A stretch of 23,154 nt of DNA from assembly GCA_964608495.1 (NCBI GenBank), contig CAZSOQ010000067.1:1-23154 (forward strand), read 5' to 3'. This DNA is from JAKORR01 sp964608495 (GTDB lineage: Bacteria; Armatimonadota; Zipacnadia; Zipacnadales; FEN-943). Below the pieces are notes generated by a model that was given only the letters and a program-made list of their open reading frames with translations, had not been told where the DNA came from and did no database searches. This document shows positions 1 through 6,973 of this stretch, one piece after another. Every line of letters starts with the position of its first letter. Within the stretch, counting starts at the first letter, position 1. The translations under genes were made by a program, and so were the position numbers.

Positions 1-50
1 CCCGGCAGAAGTAATAGTCTTCGACGCCATGCCCCGTCAGCCGGCTGCCC

Positions 51-164
51 ATGGAGGTGGGGCTACTGGGGTGGCGGGTGACCGCCGCCAGGCTCCTGTG
101 TACCTTCTTCTTCCCACCGATAGCGGGCCTGCTGGCCCATGCCCTCTTCCGCGGCGTCAGGTGA
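51..164 (+). CDS. Possible C-terminal fragment of a membrane protein
   Basis: A 37-codon reading frame ends at TGA 162-164, 22 bases from the convergent stop of the oxidoreductase. The peptide is strongly hydrophobic: an Arg/Ala start (GWRVTAARLL), then one likely membrane helix (FFFPPIAGLLAHALF) and a short basic tail. This resembles the last helix of a polytopic permease. In-frame stops at 12-17 and the lack of a Shine-Dalgarno sequence before ATG 51 argue against an independent gene. It could be the end of a frameshifted gene that starts outside the window, or chance. A GGCCC/GGGCC inverted repeat at 167-185 lies between the two convergent ends. The identification is weak. Confidence 0.25.
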   Translation: MEVGLLGWRVTAARLLCTFFFPPIAGLLAHALFRGVR

Positions 165-186
165 ATGGCCCCGCGCGCGAGGGCCG

Positions 187-1173
187 TCAGACCTCGACCG
201 GACCTCCCTCGCGCAGTGACCGCTGTGCGGCGTTAAGCACGCGCAGAACCGCCACCATCTGCTCCATACCCACCAGGGGCGGCTCCCCGGCGGCAAAGCG
301 GCGCAGGCAGTCGCGCACGTATGTATGGTAGCCCTCGTCGCCCGGCGGCCCGTCCACATCCATCGTGCCGCCGTCGCGCAGATGGATCACGCCGATGTCC
401 GCCGCTCCCCCGTAGTCGAGGGTCGTCGTGGTCAGGGAGAAGTAGCGCTGGTAGCCCGCCGGGGTGGTGTAGCTGACCTCGATCACGCCGCGACACCCAC
501 CGTCGGCCTCCACGAGGTAGCCGACCAGGTCCGGGATCGCGAGGCCGTAGAGCGCGTTGGTCGCCCAAGCGGTCACCCGTCGGGGCTGGGGCCCCGTCAA
601 GGCCAGGAACAGGTCGGTGGCGTGGGGGCCGAAGTTGAACAGCGGGCCCTCGCCGGCGCGCGCAGGGTCGAGCATCCAGGGGACGTGCATATCGAGGTAG
701 CGCTGGGGCGGCCCGGCGAAGAGCCGAAAGCTGAAGTAGAGCGGATCGCCCAGGGCACCCTCGGCGCGCAGGTCCAGCAGGCGGCTCGCGACGCCGAAGT
801 AGCGCGTGACGAGGGGCAGGCTGACGAAGAGGCCCTGAGCCATGGCGCAGCGCGCTACCTCGTCGAGGGCGCGCCAGTCCAGGCCCATGGGCTTCTCCAT
901 GTGGAAGGGCAGGCCGCGGGCGACGAGCTCGACCGCCAGGGCCGTCATCTCGTCGTGGGGCGCGTGGGCGAAGACGAGGTCCGGCGCCTCGGCGTCGAGC
1001 AGGTCGCGGTAGTCGGCGTAGGTGCGGGCGCGCGGGGCCTGCGCCGCGGCGCGCTCGACCGCCTCGGGGCACGGATCCGACAGGGCGATGACCTCGGCCT
1101 CCGGGATCCGCACTAGGTCGTCGAGATAGCCTGGCGCGTGCCAGTGGCCGACACCGAGCACTGCTAGCTTCAT
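187..1173 (-). CDS. Gfo/Idh/MocA family NAD(P)-dependent oxidoreductase
   Basis: This 328-residue protein is a cytoplasmic dehydrogenase-like enzyme of the Gfo/Idh/MocA family, which usually oxidises or reduces sugars, inositols or their derivatives with NAD(P). The N-terminus is a Rossmann fold opening with KLAVLGVGHWH (the GxGxxH-type nucleotide loop). An EKPMGLD segment at about residue 100 carries the family's EKP lysine. A substrate-domain motif NFGPHATDLFLALTG supplies the usual histidine. The ATG at 1173 was chosen because GGGAGGT precedes it by about 6 bases; the frame stays open further upstream, but that part reads as non-coding. The gene is divergent from the HtrA gene across 197 bases, where I see no convincing promoter, only a CCCCGG/CCGGGG inverted repeat at 1236-1254. 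The substrate cannot be told from sequence. Confidence 0.88.
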   Translation of the reverse strand: MKLAVLGVGHWHAPGYLDDLVRIPEAEVIALSDPCPEAVERAAAQAPRARTYADYRDLLDAEAPDLVFAHAPHDEMTALAVELVARGLPFHMEKPMGLDWRALDEVARCAMAQGLFVSLPLVTRYFGVASRLLDLRAEGALGDPLYFSFRLFAGPPQRYLDMHVPWMLDPARAGEGPLFNFGPHATDLFLALTGPQPRRVTAWATNALYGLAIPDLVGYLVEADGGCRGVIEVSYTTPAGYQRYFSLTTTTLDYGGAADIGVIHLRDGGTMDVDGPPGDEGYHTYVRDCLRRFAAGEPPLVGMEQMVAVLRVLNAAQRSLREGGPVEV

Positions 1174-1370
1174 GCTGCCACCTCCCTTGTCCGCGCGGCG
1201 CTGGCCCTGCGAGGGACCGTCGGGCACCGTGCGGCCCCCGGGGCCCTGCCGGGGACTGCTCGGCTTATTGCCTTCCACGAGGGCCTGGCTTATCCTGCCC
1301 ACGGGCCGGATGGTACCCGGCTCGCCGGGGGGGCGTGGCCCGGCGAGGAGCGCTCCAGGAGGTGATGGTC

Positions 1371-2477
1371 GTGTGCCTGAGGACAGGCGTGGTCTGCCTG
1401 CTACTGGGGGCGGCAGCCCTGGGCCCGGCGGCCGCGCAAGACGACGGCTTCGCGCTGGCCGACCAGGTCAACCAGGTCTTCGCCCGAGGGGCGAGCATCG
1501 TGATCCCGTCGGTCGTGAATGTGTCCACCACGACGGTGGTGCCGGGGCGGCGACCGCCGATAGCCGACTTCTTCGCCTTGCCGCGGGAGCTGATGCGCAT
1601 GCTCTCAGAGCCGCCCCAGGAAGTGCACAGCCTGGGGTCGGGCGTCATCGTCGGCTCCGAGGGGTACGTGGTGACGAACAGCCACGTGGTGGGCAACGCC
1701 ACGCGGATCCAGGTAGGGTTCGCAGACGATCAGGTGTCGGACGCGACGGTGGTCGGGGCGGATGACGCGACGGACCTGGCCGTGGTGAAGGTGGGGCTGA
1801 CGGGCCTTGCGGCGGCGAAATGGGGGGACTCGGAGGCGCTCAGCCTTGGCGAATGGGTGCTGGCCGTGGGATCGCCGCGAGGGCTGGAGCACTCCGTGAC
1901 GGCGGGGATCATCAGCGCCAAGGGCCGCACCCAGACGGCCATAAGCGGCTACGAGGACTTCATCCAGACCGATGCGCCCATCAACCCTGGGAACAGCGGC
2001 GGGGCGCTTGCCAACCTGCGCGGCGAGATCGTGGGCATCAACACGGCCATCATCAGCAGCACCGGGGGGTACGAGGGCATAGGGTTCGCGATTCCGAGCA
2101 ACACGGCGTCGAAGATCGTGGACCTGCTGCTCGCGCATGGTCAGGTGGTGCGGGGATACCTGGGGGTGGTGCCCGCTGAGGTTACCGAGCGCACGGCCCG
2201 GCGTCTGGGCCTGCCGGACGCCGGCGGCGTGCTGGTACGAGCCGTGTACCGGGACAGCCCGGCCCACCTGGCGCAGTTGGCGGCCTACGACGTGATCGTC
2301 GGCTTCGCCGGACAGGCGGTGAAGGATGTGGCCGCGCTGGCGCGGACGGTGGCGGACACGCCGATCGGGCAGAGGGTCGAGTTGGTGGTGGTACGGCGCG
2401 GGCAGCGGATGACGGCCACGGCGGTGGTGCAGGAAAGGCCCGGGCAGCTATCGGGCGAGATGTGGTTCGGGATCTGA
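1371..2477 (+). CDS. HtrA/DegP-type serine protease with one PDZ domain, secreted
   Basis: A 368-residue trypsin-like protease of the HtrA (S1C) family, expected to degrade or refold damaged proteins outside the cytoplasm. The start is taken as GTG 1371, because AGGAGG at 1357-1362 lies 8 bases ahead; ATG 1365 is in frame but only 2 bases from that site. Residues 1-22 form a signal peptide with an Ala-rich cleavage site (PAAAQ). The triad is intact: His105 (TNSHVVGN), Asp135 (ATDLAVVK) and Ser209 (NPGNSGGAL). A single PDZ domain fills roughly residues 255-355 and begins with GYLGVVP. The LarA-like gene starts 10 bases after the stop, so the two are probably co-transcribed. The function of the protease domain is secure; its particular role is not. 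Confidence 0.93.
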   Translation: MCLRTGVVCLLLGAAALGPAAAQDDGFALADQVNQVFARGASIVIPSVVNVSTTTVVPGRRPPIADFFALPRELMRMLSEPPQEVHSLGSGVIVGSEGYVVTNSHVVGNATRIQVGFADDQVSDATVVGADDATDLAVVKVGLTGLAAAKWGDSEALSLGEWVLAVGSPRGLEHSVTAGIISAKGRTQTAISGYEDFIQTDAPINPGNSGGALANLRGEIVGINTAIISSTGGYEGIGFAIPSNTASKIVDLLLAHGQVVRGYLGVVPAEVTERTARRLGLPDAGGVLVRAVYRDSPAHLAQLAAYDVIVGFAGQAVKDVAALARTVADTPIGQRVELVVVRRGQRMTATAVVQERPGQLSGEMWFGI

Positions 2478-2487
2478 GAGGACAGCC

Positions 2488-3798
2488 ATGCGCGTCTGCA
2501 TCCCCTACGGGAAGGAGCACCTTGAGGCGTGCCTGCCGGACGGCTGGCAGGTGGACGTGCTGACGCCTGCGGGCGCGGCGCCCTTGACGGACCTGGACGC
2601 GGCGGTCGCGGAGGCTCTGGACCGGCCGCTCGGCGCGGAGCCGATCCCCCGGCAAGCCGAGAGGGCCGGGAGCGCGCTGGTCGTGGTGTCGGACATCACG
2701 CGGCCTGTGCCGAACGCCGCCGTTATGCCCGCGCTGTTGGAGAGGCTGGCCGCGGCGGGTGTGGCCGCCGAGGATGTCACGGTGCTCGTAGCGACGGGCC
2801 TGCACAGGCCCGCGACGGCGCAGGAGGCCGAGGAGATCCTGGGCGCCGAGGCGCTTCGGGCCGGAGTGATGGTCGTGTCTCACCGCGCGAGGGAGGCGGA
2901 CGAGCACGAACTGCTGGGCGAGACGGCGCGGGGGATCCCGGTGGCGGTGGACCGACGCTACCTGGAGGCGCCGCTGCGCGTGGTCCTTGGGCTGGTTGAG
3001 CCGCACTTCATGGCGGGCTTCAGCGGGGGCCCCAAGTCGCTGTGCCCCGGCCTCGCGGCGGCGGAGACGATCCTGGCCTTCCACGCGCCCGCGCTGCTGA
3101 GCCACGAGAAGGCGGCGCCGGGCGTCCTGGAGGGCAACCCGGTGCGCGAAGAGCTCTGGCGGGTGGCCGAGATGGCCGGGCTGCCGGAGCTGTGCGTGAA
3201 CTTCGTCCTGGACGTGGAGCGCCGGGTGGTCGGCGTCTACGGAGGCGAGATGTCGGCAGTACACGAGGCGGCCATCGCCAAGGCGCGGGCTACCCTGACG
3301 GCGCGACTCGGAGGGCCCGCCGATGTCGTGCTGGCCAGTGGCGGCGGCTACCCGCTGGACCTCACCTTCTACCAGGGCGTGAAGGGCATGGTGGCCGCCG
3401 CCGGGGCCGTGCGGCCCGGGGGCGGGATTGTGGTCGTGCAGAGGAACGAGGAGGGCGTGGGCAGCCCCGAGTTCGCGGAGCTGCTGGCGCAGTGCCGCGA
3501 CCTGGCGGAGTGGAGAGTGGATCCGGGGGCCACGCGAGCCCACGTCGTGGACGAGTGGCAGGTGCTGGAGCTGGCGCTGACGGCCAGGAAGGCCCGGATC
3601 ATCAACGTCTGCCCGCACGCGCCGGAGGAGTTGCGCGAGCTGGTGCCGCTGCCGACCGTGGACAGCGTCGAGGAGGCCCTGGAGCTGCTGGCTTGGGCGG
3701 GAGTCCCAGGGCCAACGGCGGGCCGGGGCGGCGACCCGCCTCATGTGGCCGTGATGCCCGACGCTCCCTACACGCTGGTCGAGACGGGGCGCGGGTGA
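2488..3798 (+). CDS. larA: LarA-type nickel-dependent 2-hydroxyacid racemase
   Basis: A 436-residue LarA (DUF2088) family protein. Characterised members racemise lactate or other 2-hydroxyacids by hydride transfer using a nickel-pincer nucleotide attached to a lysine. The key residues sit one position before those I recall for Lactobacillus plantarum LarA: His106 (ATGLHRP), His173 (EPHFMAGFSGG), Lys183 (GGPKSLCPG, the cofactor-attachment lysine) and His199. Gln296 and Lys299 in FYQGVKGM also fit. The SDITRP motif at 68-73 belongs to the nucleotide-binding part. The length is normal for the family. GAGAGGA precedes ATG 2488. No cofactor-synthesis genes (larB, larC, larE) are in the window. The family contains many racemases and epimerases with other substrates, so lactate is not assured. 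Confidence 0.85.
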   Translation: MRVCIPYGKEHLEACLPDGWQVDVLTPAGAAPLTDLDAAVAEALDRPLGAEPIPRQAERAGSALVVVSDITRPVPNAAVMPALLERLAAAGVAAEDVTVLVATGLHRPATAQEAEEILGAEALRAGVMVVSHRAREADEHELLGETARGIPVAVDRRYLEAPLRVVLGLVEPHFMAGFSGGPKSLCPGLAAAETILAFHAPALLSHEKAAPGVLEGNPVREELWRVAEMAGLPELCVNFVLDVERRVVGVYGGEMSAVHEAAIAKARATLTARLGGPADVVLASGGGYPLDLTFYQGVKGMVAAAGAVRPGGGIVVVQRNEEGVGSPEFAELLAQCRDLAEWRVDPGATRAHVVDEWQVLELALTARKARIINVCPHAPEELRELVPLPTVDSVEEALELLAWAGVPGPTAGRGGDPPHVAVMPDAPYTLVETGRG

Positions 3799-4204
3799 GA
3801 GCCGGAGAGACACGTTTCCTCACATATCCGGAGAACCCCAGTACGACTACGACTATTGACCTCGCCGGCGGCGGACGCCCAGTGAACGTACTGCTGGTCC
3901 TGCTCCCGGGCGCGAAGGCTGCCGCGGCGGACCCCACGGGGCGGGCGGGAGCGGACCTACCGGCCGACCCGCACCTGGAGGCCGACAGCTTCCCCAACGC
4001 CTGCTCGGCGACCGGGGGTTGCATGCAGTGGGTGCGCCAACCGGCGGCGCGGGGGACAGAAGGGAGTGGACAGGAAAACGGACTCGGCCCAGAATGGTCC
4101 CCGCGACAGAGGAGGAGGAGAGGGCACCGGCGAGAGCCGTGGCAGAGAGGCGGTCGGGGAAAGGGGCGACGAGGAGCGGGAAAGCCCCGGAGTGGGGGTA
4201 TTGT

Positions 4205-4234
4205 TTGACACTCGGCCCTAGCGTCTGATATAAT
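4205..4234 (+). promoter_or_regulatory. Near-perfect sigma-70 promoter
   Basis: TTGACA at 4205-4210 and TATAAT at 4229-4234 are both exact consensus hexamers, separated by 18 bases. Transcription should begin near 4241, giving an untranslated leader of about 88 bases before the response-regulator ATG at 4329. This is the only promoter in the window that matches consensus on sight. It probably drives the response regulator and, by read-through, the riboflavin genes. Confidence 0.85.
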
Positions 4235-4240
4235 CCGGCC

Positions 4241-4254
4241 GCATAGGGATATGC
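4241..4254 (+). promoter_or_regulatory. Small hairpin at the predicted transcript 5' end
   Basis: GCATA at 4241-4245 and TATGC at 4250-4254 form a 5-bp stem with a GGGA loop, beginning almost exactly at the expected first transcribed base. Such a 5'-terminal hairpin could protect the RNA from 5'-end decay, or the same dyad could be an operator. Only the sequence symmetry and position support this. Confidence 0.35.
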
Positions 4255-4328
4255 GCGGGTTCTTGCCCCACCGGGGAGGTCTGGGTGGCCTCGGTCGGTG
4301 GACAGCGGCTAAGGGAGGACCAACTCTC

Positions 4329-4751
4329 ATGGCGAAGCGCAAGAGACGGATCCTGGTGGTGGACGACCAAAAGCACATCGTCAGGCTCGTACAGATAACG
4401 CTGGAGAAGGCAGGATACGAGGTCATCACGGCCTATGACGGGGTCGAGGCACTGGAGAAAGTGGAGCGAGAGACACCCGACATGATCATCCTGGACGTGA
4501 TGATGCCCCGGATGGACGGCTTCGAGGTCCTGCAGCGACTGCAGGCTGACCCGCGCTATCAACAGATTCCGGTCATAATGCTGACGGCGAAGGCGCAGGA
4601 CGCGGACATCTTCAAGGGGTGGCAGTCGGGGGTCAGCTCCTACCTGGTGAAGCCCTTCAACCCGCGCGAGCTGTTGACCTTCGTGCAGCGGATATTCCAG
4701 AGCCTGGAGGATGGGCCGTCTGAGGCGGACGAGCAGACGTGGGACGTCTGA
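4329..4751 (+). CDS. Single-domain (receiver-only) response regulator
   Basis: A 140-residue CheY-like receiver with no output domain. The phosphorylation site is complete: the acidic pair Asp12-Asp13 (ILVVDDQ), phospho-acceptor Asp56 (IILDVMMPRMDG), Thr86 (VIMLTAK) and Lys108 (YLVKPFNP). A short acidic tail follows residue 125. The protein would signal by protein-protein contact or relay phosphate rather than bind DNA. ATG 4329 follows GGAGG by 10 bases and lies about 88 bases after the start of the consensus promoter. No histidine kinase is in the window. The small membrane-protein gene begins 85 bases downstream, so regulator and riboflavin genes may share a transcript. Confidence 0.93.
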   Translation: MAKRKRRILVVDDQKHIVRLVQITLEKAGYEVITAYDGVEALEKVERETPDMIILDVMMPRMDGFEVLQRLQADPRYQQIPVIMLTAKAQDADIFKGWQSGVSSYLVKPFNPRELLTFVQRIFQSLEDGPSEADEQTWDV

Positions 4752-4836
4752 GGAAGGTCGATTGGCGCTAGGGCAGTGGGGTCTCCCAGTCTGATGCGCG
4801 GGGGCTGCCCACGGTCGAAGACGACCACGAATCCGC
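4752..4836 (+). other. Structured spacer ahead of the small membrane-protein gene
   Basis: Two inverted repeats occur here: GGGCAG (4771-4776) with CTGCCC (4805-4810), and a compact hairpin GGTCG-AAGA-CGACC at 4813-4826 that ends 10 bases before the next ATG. The spacer lacks the conserved blocks of an FMN riboswitch and is too short for one. No clear Shine-Dalgarno sequence precedes ATG 4837, so the hairpin may affect translation of that gene. Function unproven. Confidence 0.3.
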
Positions 4837-5217
4837 ATGAGCTACGCGGCGGGTGTCTTCCTGGCGGTGGTGGCCGTCTGTGTCGCGGTCATGATCACCG
4901 TGCAGGTGTACGAGTTTCTCCGCGGTAGGAGTCTCCTGCTTGGCCCCAGGCACCTCGCTCTCCGGTTGGGTACCGGTCTTGGTCTCGTTCTCATCATCTG
5001 CTGTATCTACGCGGGCGTGCTGCTGACCTTCCCCACCCCACTGGCGGAGATGGTGTACTGGGGCGGGCTCCTGGTGGCGGCGGGAGTAGTGGCAGGGCTC
5101 GCCGTGTTCGACCTGAGGATGGTCGAGCAGGCCAAGCACCAAAAGAAAGCGGAGCTATACCGCCAACTCGCCGAGACAGAGGCCCGCCTGCGTGGCCCGA
5201 GGGACGGCAAGGAATGA
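4837..5217 (+). CDS. Small integral membrane protein of unknown function
   Basis: A 126-residue protein that I do not recognise. It shows three hydrophobic helices (about residues 4-27, 42-65 and 71-92), followed by a charged cytoplasm-like tail of about 30 residues rich in Lys, Arg and Glu that could form an amphipathic helix. There is no signal peptide cleavage site and no catalytic motif. Its stop overlaps the ribD start by four bases (ATGA), so it is very probably translationally coupled to ribD and part of the riboflavin operon. A transport or assembly role linked to riboflavin synthesis is possible, but only gene order supports it. Confidence 0.75.
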   Translation: MSYAAGVFLAVVAVCVAVMITVQVYEFLRGRSLLLGPRHLALRLGTGLGLVLIICCIYAGVLLTFPTPLAEMVYWGGLLVAAGVVAGLAVFDLRMVEQAKHQKKAELYRQLAETEARLRGPRDGKE

Positions 5218-6347
5218 GCGGGGCCGAGGCTCAGGATCACCCCCTACATGCCCGTTACATGACTCGTGCCCTCGAGCTGGCCTGTCTCGGCCTGGGCCGC
5301 TGTAGCCCCAATCCCCCGGTCGGGGCCGTGCTCGTGGCCCGGGGAAGGGTCGTGGGCGAGGGGTTCCACCGGGAAGCGGGCGGCCCCCATGCCGAGGTCG
5401 TGGCCCTGGCCCGCGCCGGCAGTCAGGCGCGCGGCGCTGACTGCTACGTGACCCTCGAGCCCTGCTGCCACTGGGGACGGACACCCGGCTGCGCGCAGGC
5501 CCTGGCTGCGGCGGGCGTGCGACGGGTGTTCTACTCGGTGGCGGACCCGGACTCCCAGGTCTGCGGACGGGGGACCGGTGTGGCTCGGGCGGCGGGCCTG
5601 GTGGTGGTGGGCGACGTCCTGCGCGAGGAGGCCGAGCGCCTCTACGCGGCCTACCTCAAGCACAGAAGGACGGGCCGGCCGCTGGTGGCGGCGAAGATGG
5701 CCGTGAGCCTGGACGGCAAGGTTGCGACCCGGACGGGCAAGTCTCGTTGGATCAGCGGCGAGGACTCGCGGCGACTGGTGCATCAGTGGCGGGACGAGTA
5801 CGACGCGGTGATGGTGGGCGTGGGGACGGTGTTGGCGGACGATCCCGCGCTCACGTGTCGGCGGGAGGACCGGGTGGGACGGGACCCGCTGCGAGTGGTG
5901 GCGGACACACAGGCCCGCACGCCCACCGATGCGAGGGTCCTGGCAGAGGGAGGGGCTGGGCGCTGCATTGTGGCCGTGGGCGAGGGCGCGCCGGAGGCGA
6001 GGGTCCAGGGACTGCTCGCGGCAGGGGCGGAGGTGTGGGCGATGCCGCGCAACGCCGAGGGCCAGGTGGACCTGGAGGCGCTGGTCGAGGCGCTGGGGTT
6101 TCACGGTGTGGTATCCGTCCTGCTGGAGGGCGGCCCGGGCCTGCTCGCCGGAGCGCTGCGTGCTGGCGTCGTGGACCGGCTTCTGGTATTCTACGCACCG
6201 AAGGTGCTCGGCGGCGCCCGGGCGCCCGGGATGGTCGCAGGCGCGGGCGTGGCCGAGATTCACGACGGCGAGGGCTGGCGTCTGGCAGACGTCCGCCGCG
6301 TCGGGGAAGACCTCCTGGTGGAGGCCTGGCGATGTTCACCGGCCTAG
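5214..6347 (+). CDS. ribD: Bifunctional pyrimidine deaminase/reductase RibD
   Basis: RibD carries out the second and third steps of the GTP branch of riboflavin synthesis: deamination of diaminohydroxyphosphoribosylaminopyrimidine, then NADPH-dependent reduction of the ribosyl chain. The 377 residues match the usual length. The N-terminal cytidine-deaminase-like domain has the zinc site His59-Ala-Glu61 plus Cys84 and Cys93 (PCCHWGRTPGC). The reductase domain starts near residue 155 with AKMAVSLDGKVA and includes VGVGTVLADDP and LEGGPGLLAGAL. It overlaps the upstream membrane-protein gene by 4 bases and ribE by 16 bases, a tight operon arrangement. Confidence 0.96.
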   Translation: MSGAEAQDHPLHARYMTRALELACLGLGRCSPNPPVGAVLVARGRVVGEGFHREAGGPHAEVVALARAGSQARGADCYVTLEPCCHWGRTPGCAQALAAAGVRRVFYSVADPDSQVCGRGTGVARAAGLVVVGDVLREEAERLYAAYLKHRRTGRPLVAAKMAVSLDGKVATRTGKSRWISGEDSRRLVHQWRDEYDAVMVGVGTVLADDPALTCRREDRVGRDPLRVVADTQARTPTDARVLAEGGAGRCIVAVGEGAPEARVQGLLAAGAEVWAMPRNAEGQVDLEALVEALGFHGVVSVLLEGGPGLLAGALRAGVVDRLLVFYAPKVLGGARAPGMVAGAGVAEIHDGEGWRLADVRRVGEDLLVEAWRCSPA

Positions 6348-6973
6348 TCCGCGGTCTGGGAATCCTCTCGCAGGCACAGCCCACGGCTTCGGGGCGTGCC
6401 CTCGTGATCGCCGCCCGCGTGCTGGCGGGCGAGGTGGGCGAGGGCGATAGCGTGGCGGTCAACGGCGTCTGTCTGACGGTGACGCAGGTGCTGGCGGATG
6501 GTTTCGGGGCCTTCGCGGGCACCGAGACCTGCCAGCGGACCACCCTCGGCAGGCTGCCCGCGGGAACCGAGGTCAACCTGGAGCCGGCGCTGAAGGCCGG
6601 GCAGGAGATGGGCGGGCATATCGTGCAGGGCCATGTGGACGGCATGGGGAGCCTGGCGTCGGTGAAGCCTGAGGGCGAGACGGTACGCATGGCGTTCGCG
6701 GCCGGGCCGGAGTTGCTGGCGGAGATGGTGCCCCGGGGATCGGTAGCCGTGGATGGAGTGAGCCTCACGCAGACCGGCGTGGGTGAAAGCGGCTTCGAGG
6801 TCGCGATCATACCGTACACGTGGGAGCACACGAACCTGCGGCACCTCAGGCAGGGCGACTTGGTCAACATAGAGACGGATATTGTGGCGAAATATGTGCG
6901 GCGGTTCGTGGCTGCACAGGCCGGGCCGCGGGGCCTGACCAGGGAGTTCCTGGCGGAGCATGGGTACCTCTGA
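6332..6973 (+). CDS. ribE: Riboflavin synthase alpha chain
   Basis: This 213-residue enzyme makes riboflavin by dismutation of two 6,7-dimethyl-8-ribityllumazine molecules. It begins with the hallmark MFTGLV and consists of two similar lumazine-binding barrels (about 1-97 and 98-190). The N-terminal barrel has the GDSVAVNGVCLTV motif and the C-terminal barrel has GHIVQGHVDGMG and PRGSVAVDGVSLT. The ATG lies inside the end of ribD and the stop lies inside the start of ribBA, so translation of all three is probably coupled. The name ribE follows Bacillus/E. coli-type usage for the alpha synthase (also called ribC in E. coli). Confidence 0.95.
   Translation: MFTGLVRGLGILSQAQPTASGRALVIAARVLAGEVGEGDSVAVNGVCLTVTQVLADGFGAFAGTETCQRTTLGRLPAGTEVNLEPALKAGQEMGGHIVQGHVDGMGSLASVKPEGETVRMAFAAGPELLAEMVPRGSVAVDGVSLTQTGVGESGFEVAIIPYTWEHTNLRHLRQGDLVNIETDIVAKYVRRFVAAQAGPRGLTREFLAEHGYL

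Larger units (their letters stand above)
3799..4328 (+). other. 530-base gene-free stretch upstream of the response regulator
   Basis: Neither strand holds a frame here with coding character. The open frames present have no Shine-Dalgarno site, no recognisable domain and arginine/glycine-rich translations typical of random GC-rich DNA. No terminator hairpin with a T-tract was seen after the LarA-like stop. The last third becomes purine-rich (about 4090-4200). The supported contents are the promoter at 4205-4234, the small hairpin at 4241-4254 and the ribosome-binding site GGAGG at 4314-4318. Confidence 0.6.

Noticed and set aside
2182..3813. A 543-codon open frame antisense to the protease and LarA-like genes
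   Set aside because: Arg/His/Gln-rich translation without motifs; both sense-strand genes have clear catalytic residues in the correct order.
3042..4208. A 388-codon plus-strand frame running through the LarA-like gene into the gap
   Set aside because: It is out of frame with LarA, rich in Arg and Gly, and shows no motif or start signal; the part in the gap has no coding character either.
4752..4836. FMN riboswitch ahead of the riboflavin genes
   Set aside because: The spacer is 85 bases, shorter than the roughly 140-base element, and the conserved blocks of the RFN fold are not present. The pairing seen is two simple inverted repeats.
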